From Dyella_B acidisoli (lineage in GTDB: Bacteria > Pseudomonadota > Gammaproteobacteria > Xanthomonadales > Rhodanobacteraceae): 64,000 bases of DNA. This document shows positions 1 to 8,329 of the stretch, in pieces. The notes beneath the pieces were generated by a model that did no database searches, was not told the DNA's origin, and saw nothing but the letters and a program-made list of their open reading frames with translations. Each line of letters starts with the position of its first letter. Within the stretch, counting starts at the first letter, position 1. The DNA is taken from positions 3,162,001-3,226,000 of the forward strand of contig NZ_CP064031.1 in assembly GCF_049532895.1 (NCBI RefSeq). Direction: 5' to 3'. A program made the position numbers and the translations under genes.

Positions 1-1
1 C

Positions 2-790
2 GCCATCGTGTCGATGTTGCGCAAGGCATCTGCCAGCGGCCGCTATGACGTGTTGTTGCTCACGCGCGGCGGCGGTTCGCTGGAAGACCTCTGGGCGTTC
101 AACGACGAACAGGTCGCACGCGCCATTCACGCCAGCACCGTGCCGGTGGTCAGCGCGGTGGGGCACGAGATTGATTTCAGCATTTCCGATTTCGTCGCCG
201 ACTTGCGTGCACCCACGCCGTCTGCGGCAGCCGAGCTGCTGGTACCAGATATCCTCGCGCTGCGGCGGCATCTGGAGCAATTGAATCGCCGCATCGTTGC
301 CATCCACGAACGTCGGCTGCATGCGCGTATCCAGCGTATCGACCATCTGCTGGTGCGCTTGCAAGCGCAACGGCCACAAGCACGGCTGGCGCGCGATCGC
401 GATCGCCTGCTGCAATTGCATCGACGCCTGCTCGCTTGCCGGGAAGCACATTTAACACGTAAAACGGTGCGCCTCGAGCGCGTATATACGCGCTTGCTGG
501 CACAGCACCCACGCCAGCGGCTAGCACTGCTGAAGCAACGACTTGAACAGCATGCGTTGCATATGCGTCACATGATCGAGCATAAGCTGGAACGTGAGCG
601 CCTGAATTTGCAGCAGACCGCTCGCGCAATGCATGCGGTGAGTCCGCTGGCTACGCTAGAACGCGGCTATGCGATCTTGTTTGATGCGGATGGCAAGGTG
701 TTGCGGTCAGCGCAGAATGTGGCGATGGATACGCCGTTGAAAGCTCGCCTTGTTGACGGTGAGCTATCGCTGCGCGTAAGCAAGGATTGA
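2..790 (+). CDS. xseA: exodeoxyribonuclease VII large subunit, 3' part
   Basis: XseA is the catalytic large subunit of exonuclease VII, which with several XseB subunits degrades single-stranded DNA from both ends in the cytoplasm. The reading frame is open to the left edge of the window, so the N-terminal OB-fold and part of the catalytic domain are missing; 262 codons remain. Visible family signatures are RGGGSLEDLW (about residues 22-31 of the fragment), PVVSAVGHEID and DLRAPTPSAAAE, followed by the long arginine- and leucine-rich helical region (about residues 90-215) expected to form the coiled-coil stalk that binds XseB, and a short C-terminal piece with LERGYAI. No xseB follows directly. 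The assignment is very secure; the true start lies outside the window. Confidence 0.96.
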   Translation, partial: AIVSMLRKASASGRYDVLLLTRGGGSLEDLWAFNDEQVARAIHASTVPVVSAVGHEIDFSISDFVADLRAPTPSAAAELLVPDILALRRHLEQLNRRIVAIHERRLHARIQRIDHLLVRLQAQRPQARLARDRDRLLQLHRRLLACREAHLTRKTVRLERVYTRLLAQHPRQRLALLKQRLEQHALHMRHMIEHKLERERLNLQQTARAMHAVSPLATLERGYAILFDADGKVLRSAQNVAMDTPLKARLVDGELSLRVSKD

Positions 791-828
791 GGCTGAGCCC
801 ACGTTCAACTTCTGAAGAAATCTCAACT

Positions 829-908
829 CGTCGCCCCGGCGAAGGCCGGGACCCAGCGACTTTGCCCTTATATCAAGTCACTAGGCCCCGGCCTTCGCCG
901 GGGCGACG
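829..908. repeat. palindromic GC-rich dispersed repeat downstream of xseA
   Basis: Two arms of about 21 bases (829-850 and 886-908) are reverse complements built on CCCCGGCGAAGGCCGGG and enclose a 35-base AT-richer loop. Such palindromes recur in Xanthomonadales intergenic regions (from memory). It lies 38 bases after the xseA stop and could end transcription or stabilise the message, although no T-run follows. Confidence 0.6.
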
Positions 909-1050
909 GGTGTAAGGAAATTTTGTAGATCTGTGGCAGAGAATAGAGCGCATTGCCGGCATCCATTCTTCCCACGAATCAAACGCATCACCTCACGAAT
1001 CGAACATTGGAGTACATATAGCATCCGTTATCTCCATGGAGACGATGCAC

Positions 1051-2727
1051 ATGAAGGCTGCATCCCTGTTCGTTAAAGCTTTGGAAGCCGAAGGCGTGCG
1101 CAGCATCTTCGGTGTGCCAGGCGAGGAAAACCTCGATCTGGTCGAGGCGCTGCGCGAATCGTCCATCAAGCTGATCCTGACGCGTCACGAGCAGGCCGCG
1201 GGCTTCATGGCCGCGACGTGGGGGCGGCTTACCGGTGAGGCGGGTGTGGCGCTATCCACGCTGGGGCCGGGCGCCACCAACCTGGTGACGGCTGCGGCCT
1301 ATGCCCAGCTTGGCGCCATGCCGATGCTGATGATCACCGGCCAGAAGCCTATCCGCATGCACAAGCAGGGATTGTTCCAGTTGGTCGACGTGGTGGACAT
1401 GATGCAGCCGCTGACCAAGTACACGCGGCAGATCGTGTCCGCGGCGACGATTCCTGCGCGCATCCGCGAAGCGTTTCGCCGCGCGGAGGAAGAGCGCCCC
1501 GGCGCGGTGCACCTGGAACTACCCGAAGACATCGCACGCGACAAGGTCGACGAATACATCCTGCTGCCCACCGAATACGCGCGCCGACCCTCGCCCGACG
1601 ATGCAGCGCTGGTGCAAGCAGCCGAAGCGATCAGCAATGCGAAGCATCCGATCCTGATGATCGGCGCCGCTGCCAATCGCCAACGCACGGCGGTCGCGTT
1701 GCGCGCCTTCATCGACAAGCTCGGCATGCCCTTTTTCACCACGCAGATGGGCAAAGGCGTGGTGGACGAGGATCATCCGCTGTGGCTTGGCAATGCCGCG
1801 CTTTCCGATGGCGATTTCGTGCATCGCGCGATCGATGCGGCCGACGTGATCATCAACGTCGGCCACGACGTGGTGGAAAAGCCGCCGTTCTTCATGCAGC
1901 GCGGACGGCGTACCGTCATTCACATCAACTTTTCGTCGGCAGAAGTGGATACGGTGTATTTCCCGCAGATCGAAGTGGTGGGCGACATTGCACACACGAT
2001 AGAGCGGTTGACCGATGCGCTGAATCCGCAGGCGCATTGGGATTTCCGTTACTTCAACAAAGTACGCGAAGCGTTCCAGGTACAACTCGGCCAATATGTC
2101 GATGAAGCGCGCTTTCCGATGCATCCGGTGCGCATCGTTGCCGATACGCGTCGCTTCATGCCCGATGACGGCATCCTGTGCTTGGACAACGGCATGTACA
2201 AACTGTGGTACGCGCGTTACTACAAGGCACGCCAGCCCAACACAGTCCTGTTGGACAACGCGCTCGCCACCATGGGCGCAGGCCTGCCGTCGGCGATGGC
2301 CGCGAAGATGGTGTATCCGGATCGCAAGGTGCTGGCGATCTGTGGCGACGGCGGTTTCATGATGAATGCGCAGGAGCTGGAAACAGCCGTGCGTCTCAAG
2401 CTTGATCTGGTGATTCTGCTGCTGCGCGACGACGCCTACGGCATGATCCGCTGGAAACAGGCCGAGATGGGATACACCGATTACGGCATGCAGTTTGGCA
2501 ACCCCGACTTCGTGCGCTTCGCCGAAGCGCATGGCGCGCACGGGCATCGCCCCGAAAGCGCGGACGAATTTCTTCCCACACTGAAACGCGCCTTCGATCA
2601 GGGCGGCGTGCACCTGATCGATCTTGCCATCGACTATTCCGACAACCACCGCGTGCTCGACGAAGAAATCCGCAAGCTGAGCGCGGCTGTCGGGGATGCT
2701 CCGATCCATTCTGCGCAGGTGGCATGA
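1051..2727 (+). CDS. acetolactate synthase-type thiamine diphosphate enzyme
   Basis: This 558-residue protein belongs to the ThDP-dependent decarboxylase/carboligase family with the acetolactate synthase layout: N-terminal pyrimidine-binding domain with the catalytic glutamate in RHEQAAG (Glu47), central Rossmann domain, and C-terminal pyrophosphate-binding domain with GDGGFMMNAQELETA (from about residue 432). The reaction is probably carboligation or decarboxylation of a 2-oxo acid; no regulatory small subunit gene is adjacent, which fits a catabolic or specialised enzyme rather than IlvB. I place the start at 1051 because TGGAGA (1037-1042) is well spaced from it; ATGs at 1036 and 1045 are in frame. 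An aldehyde dehydrogenase follows, suggesting the product or by-product is an aldehyde. The last 11 codons lie inside an inverted-repeat element (2694-2960), so the C-terminus is probably not ancestral. The exact substrate cannot be read from sequence. Confidence 0.85.
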   Translation: MKAASLFVKALEAEGVRSIFGVPGEENLDLVEALRESSIKLILTRHEQAAGFMAATWGRLTGEAGVALSTLGPGATNLVTAAAYAQLGAMPMLMITGQKPIRMHKQGLFQLVDVVDMMQPLTKYTRQIVSAATIPARIREAFRRAEEERPGAVHLELPEDIARDKVDEYILLPTEYARRPSPDDAALVQAAEAISNAKHPILMIGAAANRQRTAVALRAFIDKLGMPFFTTQMGKGVVDEDHPLWLGNAALSDGDFVHRAIDAADVIINVGHDVVEKPPFFMQRGRRTVIHINFSSAEVDTVYFPQIEVVGDIAHTIERLTDALNPQAHWDFRYFNKVREAFQVQLGQYVDEARFPMHPVRIVADTRRFMPDDGILCLDNGMYKLWYARYYKARQPNTVLLDNALATMGAGLPSAMAAKMVYPDRKVLAICGDGGFMMNAQELETAVRLKLDLVILLLRDDAYGMIRWKQAEMGYTDYGMQFGNPDFVRFAEAHGAHGHRPESADEFLPTLKRAFDQGGVHLIDLAIDYSDNHRVLDEEIRKLSAAVGDAPIHSAQVA

Positions 2728-2960
2728 TGTCCAGAAAGCCCGCAGGGTGCGTTGCGCGGCGTAGGGCAGACTGGCCGTCTGTTCAAGCCGCGCGGCGCAG
2801 CATGCGGGCTTTCTGGACATCACCCTTCGGGCCGGCCCTGTCTGTCCGCATCTCTTCGGTCCATCGTCTCGACAGACGGCCAGTCTGCCTTCGCCGATGG
2901 CCCTATGATCTGCGAACAGACAGGGCCGGTGACACCTACGCAGAATGGATCGGAGCATCC
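2694..2960. repeat. complex inverted-repeat (MITE-like) element, copy 1
   Basis: The outer arms are 28 bases each (2694-2721 and 2933-2960) and match in 27 positions as reverse complements. Inside are three perfect inverted repeats: 2725-2744 with 2803-2822 (20 bp), 2765-2782 with 2872-2889 (18 bp) and 2832-2845 with 2916-2929 (14 bp). The second and third cross each other, so alternative folds are possible. A shorter relative with the same terminal sequence (GGATGCTCYGA type) lies at 38522-38680. It overlaps the end of the thiamine enzyme gene and stops 4 bases before the GAGGAG ribosome-binding site of the aldehyde dehydrogenase. It carries no protein gene; mobility is inferred from the two-copy, inverted-terminus structure. 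Confidence 0.8.
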
Positions 2961-2973
2961 CAGAGGAGTGACC

Positions 2974-4404
2974 ATGCTGGACAAAACCTACCCCTATTAC
3001 CTGGCCAACGAACCGCGCACCTCCTCCAATCTGATGGAGGTGTACGACAAGTACAGCGGTGAAATCGCCACACGCGTGGCCGTGCCGGACGAACAAGCCA
3101 CCGAAGAAGCCATTCGCGCCGCCGTGCAAGCCGCCGGCCCGATGAAGAACTTCAAACCGTGGGCACGCCAGGCGGTTTTGCAGCATTGCGTGAAGCGTTT
3201 TCAGGAACGTTTCGACGAACTGGCCATGGCGCTGTGTATCGAAGCCGGCAAGCCGATCAAGGATGCAGCCGGCGAAGTGACGCGCCTGATCGAAACCTTC
3301 CGCATCGCAGCAGAAGAAGCGGTACGGGTGAACGGCGAAACCATCAATCTCGAACTCGCTTCGCGATTGGATGGCTATCGCGGCTTTACGCAGCGTGTGC
3401 CGCTGGGGCCTGTGTCGTTCATCACGCCGTTCAATTTCCCGTTGAACCTGGTGGCACACAAAGTTGCGCCGGCGATCGCCGCGGGCTGCCCGTTCGTGTT
3501 GAAGCCTTCGGAAAAAACGCCAATCGGCGCGTTGATCATCGGCCAGGTGTTGGCAGAAACGGATTTGCCCAAAGGCGCTTTTTCCGTGCTGACGCTGGAT
3601 GGCAAGCACGCCACGCCATTGGTCGAAGACGAGCGCCTGAAACTGCTTTCCTTTACCGGAGGACAGATCGGCTGGGATCTAAAAGCACGAGCCGGTCGCA
3701 AGAAAGTCACACTGGAACTCGGCGGCAACGCCGCCTGCATTGTGGACGCGGATCAGCATGCACATCTGGACCGCGTGATCGAGCGCCTGGTCTTCGGCGC
3801 GTTCTATCAATCCGGACAGAGCTGCATCAGCGTGCAGCGTATCTATGCGCACGTATCGCTTTATGAAGAACTGAAGCAGCGTCTGGTGCAAGCCGTGCAG
3901 CAGCTCAAGGCAGGCGACCCGAAGGACAAAAACGTGTTCCTTGGCCCGATGATCGACGAGGCCGCTGCGCAACGCCTGGAAGGCTGGATCAACGAAGCTC
4001 AGCAAGCCGGCGGCAAGATCCTGTGCGGCGGCAAGCGCAAGGGCAACATGCTGGAAGCCACGTTGATGGAGAACGTGCCCAAGGACGCCAAGGCCAACCG
4101 CATGGAAGCCTTCGGTCCGTTCGCGTTGCTGGTGCCGTTCGAACGCATTGATGATGCGTTTGCGATGATCAACGATTCGGACTACGGCCTACAGGCTGGC
4201 ATCTTCACCGATCGCCTGGACCATGCCATGCGCGCATGGAACGAGCTGGAACAAGGCGGCGTGATCGTCAACGATGTACCGAGTTTCCGCGTGGACAACA
4301 TGCCGTATGGCGGCGTGAAGCTTTCCGGTGTCGGACGCGAAGGTGTGCGTTATGCGATCGAGGATATGAGTGAGATTCGGTTGATGGTGGTGCGGGAGAT
4401 CTAG
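2974..4404 (+). CDS. NAD(P)-dependent aldehyde dehydrogenase
   Basis: A 476-residue aldehyde dehydrogenase superfamily enzyme that oxidises an aldehyde to an acid (or acyl-CoA) using NAD(P)+. The fold markers are FITPFNFPLN (substrate/cofactor region), the general base in LELGGN (Glu248) and the nucleophile in GQSCISVQ (Cys284), 36 residues apart as usual. The length is typical. An upstream in-frame extension to 2752 exists but lies within the palindromic element; the start at 2974 is chosen because AGAGGAG sits 5-6 bases before it and the protein then begins at the normal family N-terminus. It probably works with the preceding thiamine enzyme in one transcript, although the palindromic element between them may attenuate readthrough. 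The similarity looks closest to lactaldehyde/phosphonoacetaldehyde-type dehydrogenases, but the substrate is not decidable here. Confidence 0.9.
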   Translation: MLDKTYPYYLANEPRTSSNLMEVYDKYSGEIATRVAVPDEQATEEAIRAAVQAAGPMKNFKPWARQAVLQHCVKRFQERFDELAMALCIEAGKPIKDAAGEVTRLIETFRIAAEEAVRVNGETINLELASRLDGYRGFTQRVPLGPVSFITPFNFPLNLVAHKVAPAIAAGCPFVLKPSEKTPIGALIIGQVLAETDLPKGAFSVLTLDGKHATPLVEDERLKLLSFTGGQIGWDLKARAGRKKVTLELGGNAACIVDADQHAHLDRVIERLVFGAFYQSGQSCISVQRIYAHVSLYEELKQRLVQAVQQLKAGDPKDKNVFLGPMIDEAAAQRLEGWINEAQQAGGKILCGGKRKGNMLEATLMENVPKDAKANRMEAFGPFALLVPFERIDDAFAMINDSDYGLQAGIFTDRLDHAMRAWNELEQGGVIVNDVPSFRVDNMPYGGVKLSGVGREGVRYAIEDMSEIRLMVVREI

Positions 4405-4423
4405 AACCCGCCCAATATTCCTG

Positions 4424-4507
4424 GCCGTCATTCCCGCGAAAGCGGGGATCCATTTTGCTCTTCAGCGAAAGGCGACAATGGATTCCCGCTTTCGCGGGAA
4501 TGGCGGC
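4424..4507. repeat. ATTCCCGCGAAAGCGGGAAT-type paired palindrome, likely bidirectional terminator
   Basis: Arms 4424-4453 and 4478-4507 are reverse complements at 28 of 30 positions, and each arm is itself a small palindrome (TTCCCGCGAAAGCGGG). The unit lies between two convergent genes, the aldehyde dehydrogenase and the AraC regulator, where a terminator for both is expected. A related pair lies at 11455-11584. The core resembles the dRS3/REP-like repeats known from Neisseria and Xanthomonadales. Confidence 0.65.
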
Positions 4508-4515
4508 GATGAGAG

Positions 4516-5481
4516 TTATGCGGGGACATCAAGCTCTACGCAAGCCACCGTTTCCAGCGGCCCCATCGATCGCAAGCGAATCACATCCCGCAACGGTGGC
4601 GCACCGTGCTGCCGGCTGTATTCGCGACTGAACTGCGAAGGGCTTTCATAACCAACGCGATGCGCAGCCGTCGCCACGTCGCAGCCTTCGGTCAGCAACA
4701 ATCGCCGCGCTTCATGCAGGCGCAGCACTTTCTGATACTGCAGCGGACTCATCGCCGTGATCTGGCGGAAGTGGTGATGCAGCGACGATGGGCTCATGTT
4801 CACCATGCTGGCCAGCTCGGCGATGCGCAGCGGCTTGTTGTAGTGCTGGCGGAGCCATTGGATCGCCCGCGCAATCTGTTGCCCCTGCCCGCCTGCGGTC
4901 ACGATCTGCGCAAGACGTGCGCCCTGCTCACCGGTGAGCAGCCGGTAGATCAGTTCCCGTTCGATCAGCGGCGCCAGCAACAACAGATCGTCAGGCGAAT
5001 CGAGCAGGCGCACCAAGCGCAGCAAGGGGTCGAGTACATCCGAATTGACCGTGCTCAAGGCCAAGCCGCGCGCCGTGGCCACGGGAGGTTTGGACAACTT
5101 GACCTCGGACAGCCACTCACCGATGCGCACGGGGTCAAGCCGCAAGGTGATGCACAGGCACGGCTCCTGCGGGGAGGCACGTACCACCTGGGCAGTGACC
5201 GGCACATCGATGGAATTGATCAGGTAATGACCGTATTCCTGTTCGAAGCGCTCCTCCCCGACCAGGACGTCCTTGTTGCCTTGGAGCAGCAAGCCCAGGC
5301 AGGGCTCGTACATGGCGCAGGTACGATCGCTGGGGGCATCCGCCCTGAAGAACGACAAAGCCGGCCACGCCGTGGCAGTAACGCCTTCGGCCTGAGCGTA
5401 TCGTTCAACGATGGCTGTCAATTCCTCGTAATCTTGCTCGAGGCGGGTGGGCATCCCGATCGGCTTGAGCTGAGTGTTCAT
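4516..5481 (-). CDS. AraC-family transcriptional regulator (YqhC-like)
   Basis: This 321-residue regulator has an N-terminal AraC_N-type effector domain (about residues 30-190) and a C-terminal pair of helix-turn-helix motifs (about residues 205-305) with the AraC signature ending HRVGYESPSQFSREYSRQHG. It is transcribed divergently from a zinc alcohol dehydrogenase gene 183 bases away. In Escherichia coli the same family member YqhC activates the aldehyde reductase gene yqhD in response to reactive aldehydes, so control of the neighbouring dehydrogenase is a reasonable inference. The ATG at 5481 is used; no strong ribosome-binding site is visible before it. DNA binding is confident; the effector is not. 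Confidence 0.88.
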   Translation of the reverse strand: MNTQLKPIGMPTRLEQDYEELTAIVERYAQAEGVTATAWPALSFFRADAPSDRTCAMYEPCLGLLLQGNKDVLVGEERFEQEYGHYLINSIDVPVTAQVVRASPQEPCLCITLRLDPVRIGEWLSEVKLSKPPVATARGLALSTVNSDVLDPLLRLVRLLDSPDDLLLLAPLIERELIYRLLTGEQGARLAQIVTAGGQGQQIARAIQWLRQHYNKPLRIAELASMVNMSPSSLHHHFRQITAMSPLQYQKVLRLHEARRLLLTEGCDVATAAHRVGYESPSQFSREYSRQHGAPPLRDVIRLRSMGPLETVACVELDVPA

Positions 5482-5664
5482 GCGGAGAGTCGGCTGTCAA
5501 AAACAACTGAAGATTGCCTGTTCCTACAGATCAAGGCGAGTACCTGACAAGGTATTTTGCAGGATCGTGCAAGCATCCAGCAGGATTCGGCTACCGGACT
5601 TTTGCTGCACTGCGCATACTTTGCCGTCTCGATGTTCCTCTCCCCCTTTCTTCTGGAGAACCGC

Positions 5665-6723
5665 ATGGCCCTCAGCATTCGCGGCTACGCCGCGCAGTCC
5701 GCTACTACGCCCCTCGCCCCGCACCAGTTCGAACGCCGCGACCCGCGACCGGACGATGTGGTGATCGACATCCTGTATTGCGGCGTCTGCCATTCCGACA
5801 TCCACCAAGCACGCAACGAATGGGGCGGCAGCCGGTATCCGCTGGTACCCGGCCACGAGATCATCGGCCGCGTGGCTTCGGTGGGCACCGAGGTGACTCG
5901 CTTCAAGGTCGGCGACATGGTGGGTGTAGGTTGCATGGTCGACTCCTGCCAGCACTGTGACGCCTGTGCGCAAGGCCTGGAGCAGTACTGCAACGAAATG
6001 CCCACCTTCACCTACAACAGCGTCGACCGACGCGACGGGCTCACGACCTACGGCGGCTACTCCGAGCGCATCGTGGTATCCGACACGTTCGTGCTAAGCG
6101 TGCCCGATGGCGTCGATCCGAAAGCTGCCGCGCCGCTGCTGTGCGCCGGCATCACCACGTGGTCGCCGCTGCGCCACTGGAACATCGGCGAAGGTCACAA
6201 GGTGGCTATCGTCGGGCTCGGTGGCCTGGGCCACATGGGCCTAAAGTTCGCCAAGGCGCTGGGCGCGGATGTCACGCTGTTTACCCGCTCGCCCGGCAAG
6301 GAAGAGGAAGCGCGCCGACTGGGCGCCGATCACGTGGTGCTGTCCACCGATCCGAAGCAGATGGAAGCCGTCGCCGGCCACTTCGATTTCATTCTGGATA
6401 CCGTGCCGCATCAGCACGACCTCAATCCCTACCTCGCCACGCTGAAGTTGGATGGCGTACACGTATTGGTAGGCTTAGTGGAACCAGTTAACCCGCCGGT
6501 GCATGCGGGTGGATTGATCTTCGGCCGACGCTCGCTGGCCGGTTCGTTGATCGGCGGCATAGCGGAAACGCAGGAGATGCTGGATTTCTGTGCGAAGCAT
6601 GGCATTGGTGCGGATGTGGAGATGATCAACATCCAGGACATCAACACGGCTTACGGGCGGATGCTCAGCAGCGATGTGCGCTATCGCTTTGTGATTGATA
6701 TCGCTTCGTTGAAGAGCGCGTGA
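5665..6723 (+). CDS. zinc-dependent alcohol dehydrogenase (YahK-like)
   Basis: A medium-chain zinc alcohol/aldehyde dehydrogenase of 352 residues, cytoplasmic, reducing aldehydes with NADPH in its best-known relatives (YahK, cinnamyl-alcohol type). Catalytic zinc ligands are Cys39 in CGVCHSDIH and His64 in GHEIIGR; the structural zinc is held by Cys95, Cys98, Cys101 and Cys109. The Rossmann glycine motif is GLGGLGHMG near residue 180. The start at 5665 is chosen from the family N-terminus and TGGAGA eight bases upstream; an open frame back to 5557 has no support. It is divergent from the AraC regulator, which probably controls it. With the aldehyde dehydrogenase at 2974 it gives this region an aldehyde-handling theme. 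Confidence 0.92.
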   Translation: MALSIRGYAAQSATTPLAPHQFERRDPRPDDVVIDILYCGVCHSDIHQARNEWGGSRYPLVPGHEIIGRVASVGTEVTRFKVGDMVGVGCMVDSCQHCDACAQGLEQYCNEMPTFTYNSVDRRDGLTTYGGYSERIVVSDTFVLSVPDGVDPKAAAPLLCAGITTWSPLRHWNIGEGHKVAIVGLGGLGHMGLKFAKALGADVTLFTRSPGKEEEARRLGADHVVLSTDPKQMEAVAGHFDFILDTVPHQHDLNPYLATLKLDGVHVLVGLVEPVNPPVHAGGLIFGRRSLAGSLIGGIAETQEMLDFCAKHGIGADVEMINIQDINTAYGRMLSSDVRYRFVIDIASLKSA

Positions 6724-6735
6724 TGTTGCCTTTCC

Positions 6736-6819
6736 CCCTCTCCCCTTCGGGGAGAGGGTTGGGGTGAGGGGCCAACCTCGCGAGAACTAACATCACCATG
6801 TTGGGGTTTGCACCCCAAC
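6736..6819. repeat. two small palindromes between convergent genes
   Basis: The first palindrome, at 6736-6758 (CCCTCTCC / GGAGAGGG arms around CTTCGG), and the second, at 6800-6819 (GTTGGGG / CCCCAAC arms), lie between the ends of the alcohol dehydrogenase and the ydcF-like gene. The second is of the same kind as the arms at 32265-32332 and 37972-38043. They probably act as terminators or are REP-like remnants. Confidence 0.5.
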
Positions 6820-6826
6820 TTACGAA

Positions 6827-7591
6827 TCAAGGCGCGCCGTATCGACTCGGCGGCGCATTCCAGCCAAACGCGTTGTACATGTAATACGTCAACACACCCA
6901 CGTATTCGTGCAACGCAGCTTCCGTCAGCGACATGTTCCAACCCATCGGGAACAGCGTCAGTCGCGCGTCCTCGTAGTCGGCACGCACCGGTAGCGCATC
7001 GATACCGAAGTGCTCGAAATACTTCTGCGCCCTGCGCATATGCACGGCGGATGTCACCAGCACCACGCGCTGAGGCATGTACGCCGTGAGCATGGGCTGC
7101 ACGAATTGCGCGTTCTGCCAGGTATTCATGCTGCGCGTTTCGAGCATGAGGTCGTTACGCTCCACGCCCATGCCGAGCAACACGTCGCCATACGCAGCTG
7201 CTTCCGTTACACCATTACGGAACGGATCACCGCCAGTGACGATCACTTTGCAATCGTTACCGCTCTGCTTGCACGCGCGATACAGCGTATAACCTTCCGC
7301 AAGCCGCCCTCCCGCGAAGACCGTGGGGTTGACCTGCCCGGTGAATGCTACGCGCGATGTGCCCACACCCAGCACCACGATTGCGTTGCGCGGTGCCCAG
7401 GTCACTGCAGGCCGGGTCGCATAAGGCGCCTGCAGGTGGGTGAGCAACCAGGCTGGCAGCGGCCCACAGGCGCTGGCCACGAATAGAACGAACGCGAGTC
7501 CATAAAACAGCCAGCCGCCACGGCCGCGGCGAAAACGGCTGACCAGATAGCCCATCACGCAAAGCAGAAACAACAGAAGCAGCATGCGCAT
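6827..7591 (-). CDS. YdcF/SanA-type DUF218 membrane protein
   Basis: This 254-residue protein has two hydrophobic segments at the N-terminus (about residues 1-16 and 26-46) followed by a periplasmic DUF218 domain (about residues 68-235). The family marks are IVVLGVG, TGGDPFRNGVTEAAAYGD and the conserved ETRSMNTWQNA and VTSAVHMRRA segments. DUF218 proteins such as ElyC, SanA and YdcF act at the envelope (peptidoglycan and vancomycin phenotypes) or bind nucleotides; the activity of this one is not known. It is divergent from yigZ, with 85 bases between the starts. Family membership is confident and function is open. Confidence 0.85.
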   Translation of the reverse strand: MRMLLLLFLLCVMGYLVSRFRRGRGGWLFYGLAFVLFVASACGPLPAWLLTHLQAPYATRPAVTWAPRNAIVVLGVGTSRVAFTGQVNPTVFAGGRLAEGYTLYRACKQSGNDCKVIVTGGDPFRNGVTEAAAYGDVLLGMGVERNDLMLETRSMNTWQNAQFVQPMLTAYMPQRVVLVTSAVHMRRAQKYFEHFGIDALPVRADYEDARLTLFPMGWNMSLTEAALHEYVGVLTYYMYNAFGWNAPPSRYGAP

Positions 7592-7676
7592 CCATTCCCA
7601 TCAAAAGCGGGCAGCGTAGTGTAAGTCGTCATACACGATATGACTGCAGTCAGCGATTTCGCCTACCCTCTGCAGC

Positions 7677-8273
7677 ATGAGCTCGATGTTGCACACCCTG
7701 ACCGCCCCTTTCCAACACAGCGAAGATATTCGCAAAAGCCGCTTCCTCGCCCAGGCTGCGCCCGTGGATACCCCGCAGCAGGCATTGGCGTTTGTGCAGC
7801 ACGTCAGCGACGCCTCGGCCACGCATAACTGCTGGGCGTACCGCATCGGCCAGGATTATCGCTTCAACGACGACGGGGAACCCGGCGGCACCGCCGGCCG
7901 GCCCATCCTGCAGGCCATTGAGGGTCAGGGCATCGACGGTGTCGTGGTGGTGGTTACGCGCTGGTTCGGCGGTATCAAGCTCGGCGCTGGCGGCTTGGCG
8001 CGCGCCTACGGCGGTACCGCCGCCGAGTGCCTGCGCCTTGCCGAGCGCACACCCATCGTGGCGATGGCTCGACTGGGCCTTCATTGCGATTTCGCCGAGC
8101 TCACCCTGATGAAGGCCAGGCTGAAGGAACTCGGCGCAGAGGTCGAACAGGAGGCCTTCGATGCCGAAGGCGTAACGCTGCATCTGCGCCTTCCTGCCGA
8201 TCGGGCGGCTGAAGCCAAGGCACGCATCGTGGATATCAGCCGCGGGCGCCGTGAGGCATATTCGCTGGAATGA
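7677..8273 (+). CDS. yigZ: YigZ/IMPACT family protein
   Basis: A 198-residue member of the YigZ/IMPACT (UPF0029) family. The N-terminal IMPACT domain (about residues 18-125) has the hallmark stretches HNCWAYRIG, NDDGEPGGTAG and VVTRWFGGIKLG, and a smaller ferredoxin-like C-terminal domain follows (about 138-195). The fold resembles ribosomal protein S5/EF-G domain IV, so a translation-linked or nucleic-acid-binding role has been proposed; no enzymatic reaction is established. It is followed by an ABC exporter gene 56 bases later on the same strand, possibly co-transcribed. The assignment is secure at family level. Confidence 0.93.
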   Translation: MSSMLHTLTAPFQHSEDIRKSRFLAQAAPVDTPQQALAFVQHVSDASATHNCWAYRIGQDYRFNDDGEPGGTAGRPILQAIEGQGIDGVVVVVTRWFGGIKLGAGGLARAYGGTAAECLRLAERTPIVAMARLGLHCDFAELTLMKARLKELGAEVEQEAFDAEGVTLHLRLPADRAAEAKARIVDISRGRREAYSLE

Positions 8274-8329
8274 TTGAATCGCCTGGCGAAAGCCCCATGT
8301 CGAATCGGTCCTGACTGCGGCGAGGCTCC

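Noticed and set aside
2752..2973. Longer N-terminus of the aldehyde dehydrogenase
   Set aside because: The extra 74 codons are read through the inverted-repeat element, whereas the ATG at 2974 has a strong ribosome-binding site and the usual family start.
1519..3609. Open frame of nearly 700 codons on the minus strand
   Set aside because: It lies antisense across two well-supported plus-strand enzymes and the palindromic element; its length comes from the codon bias of those genes, and the translation is His/Arg-rich with no domain.
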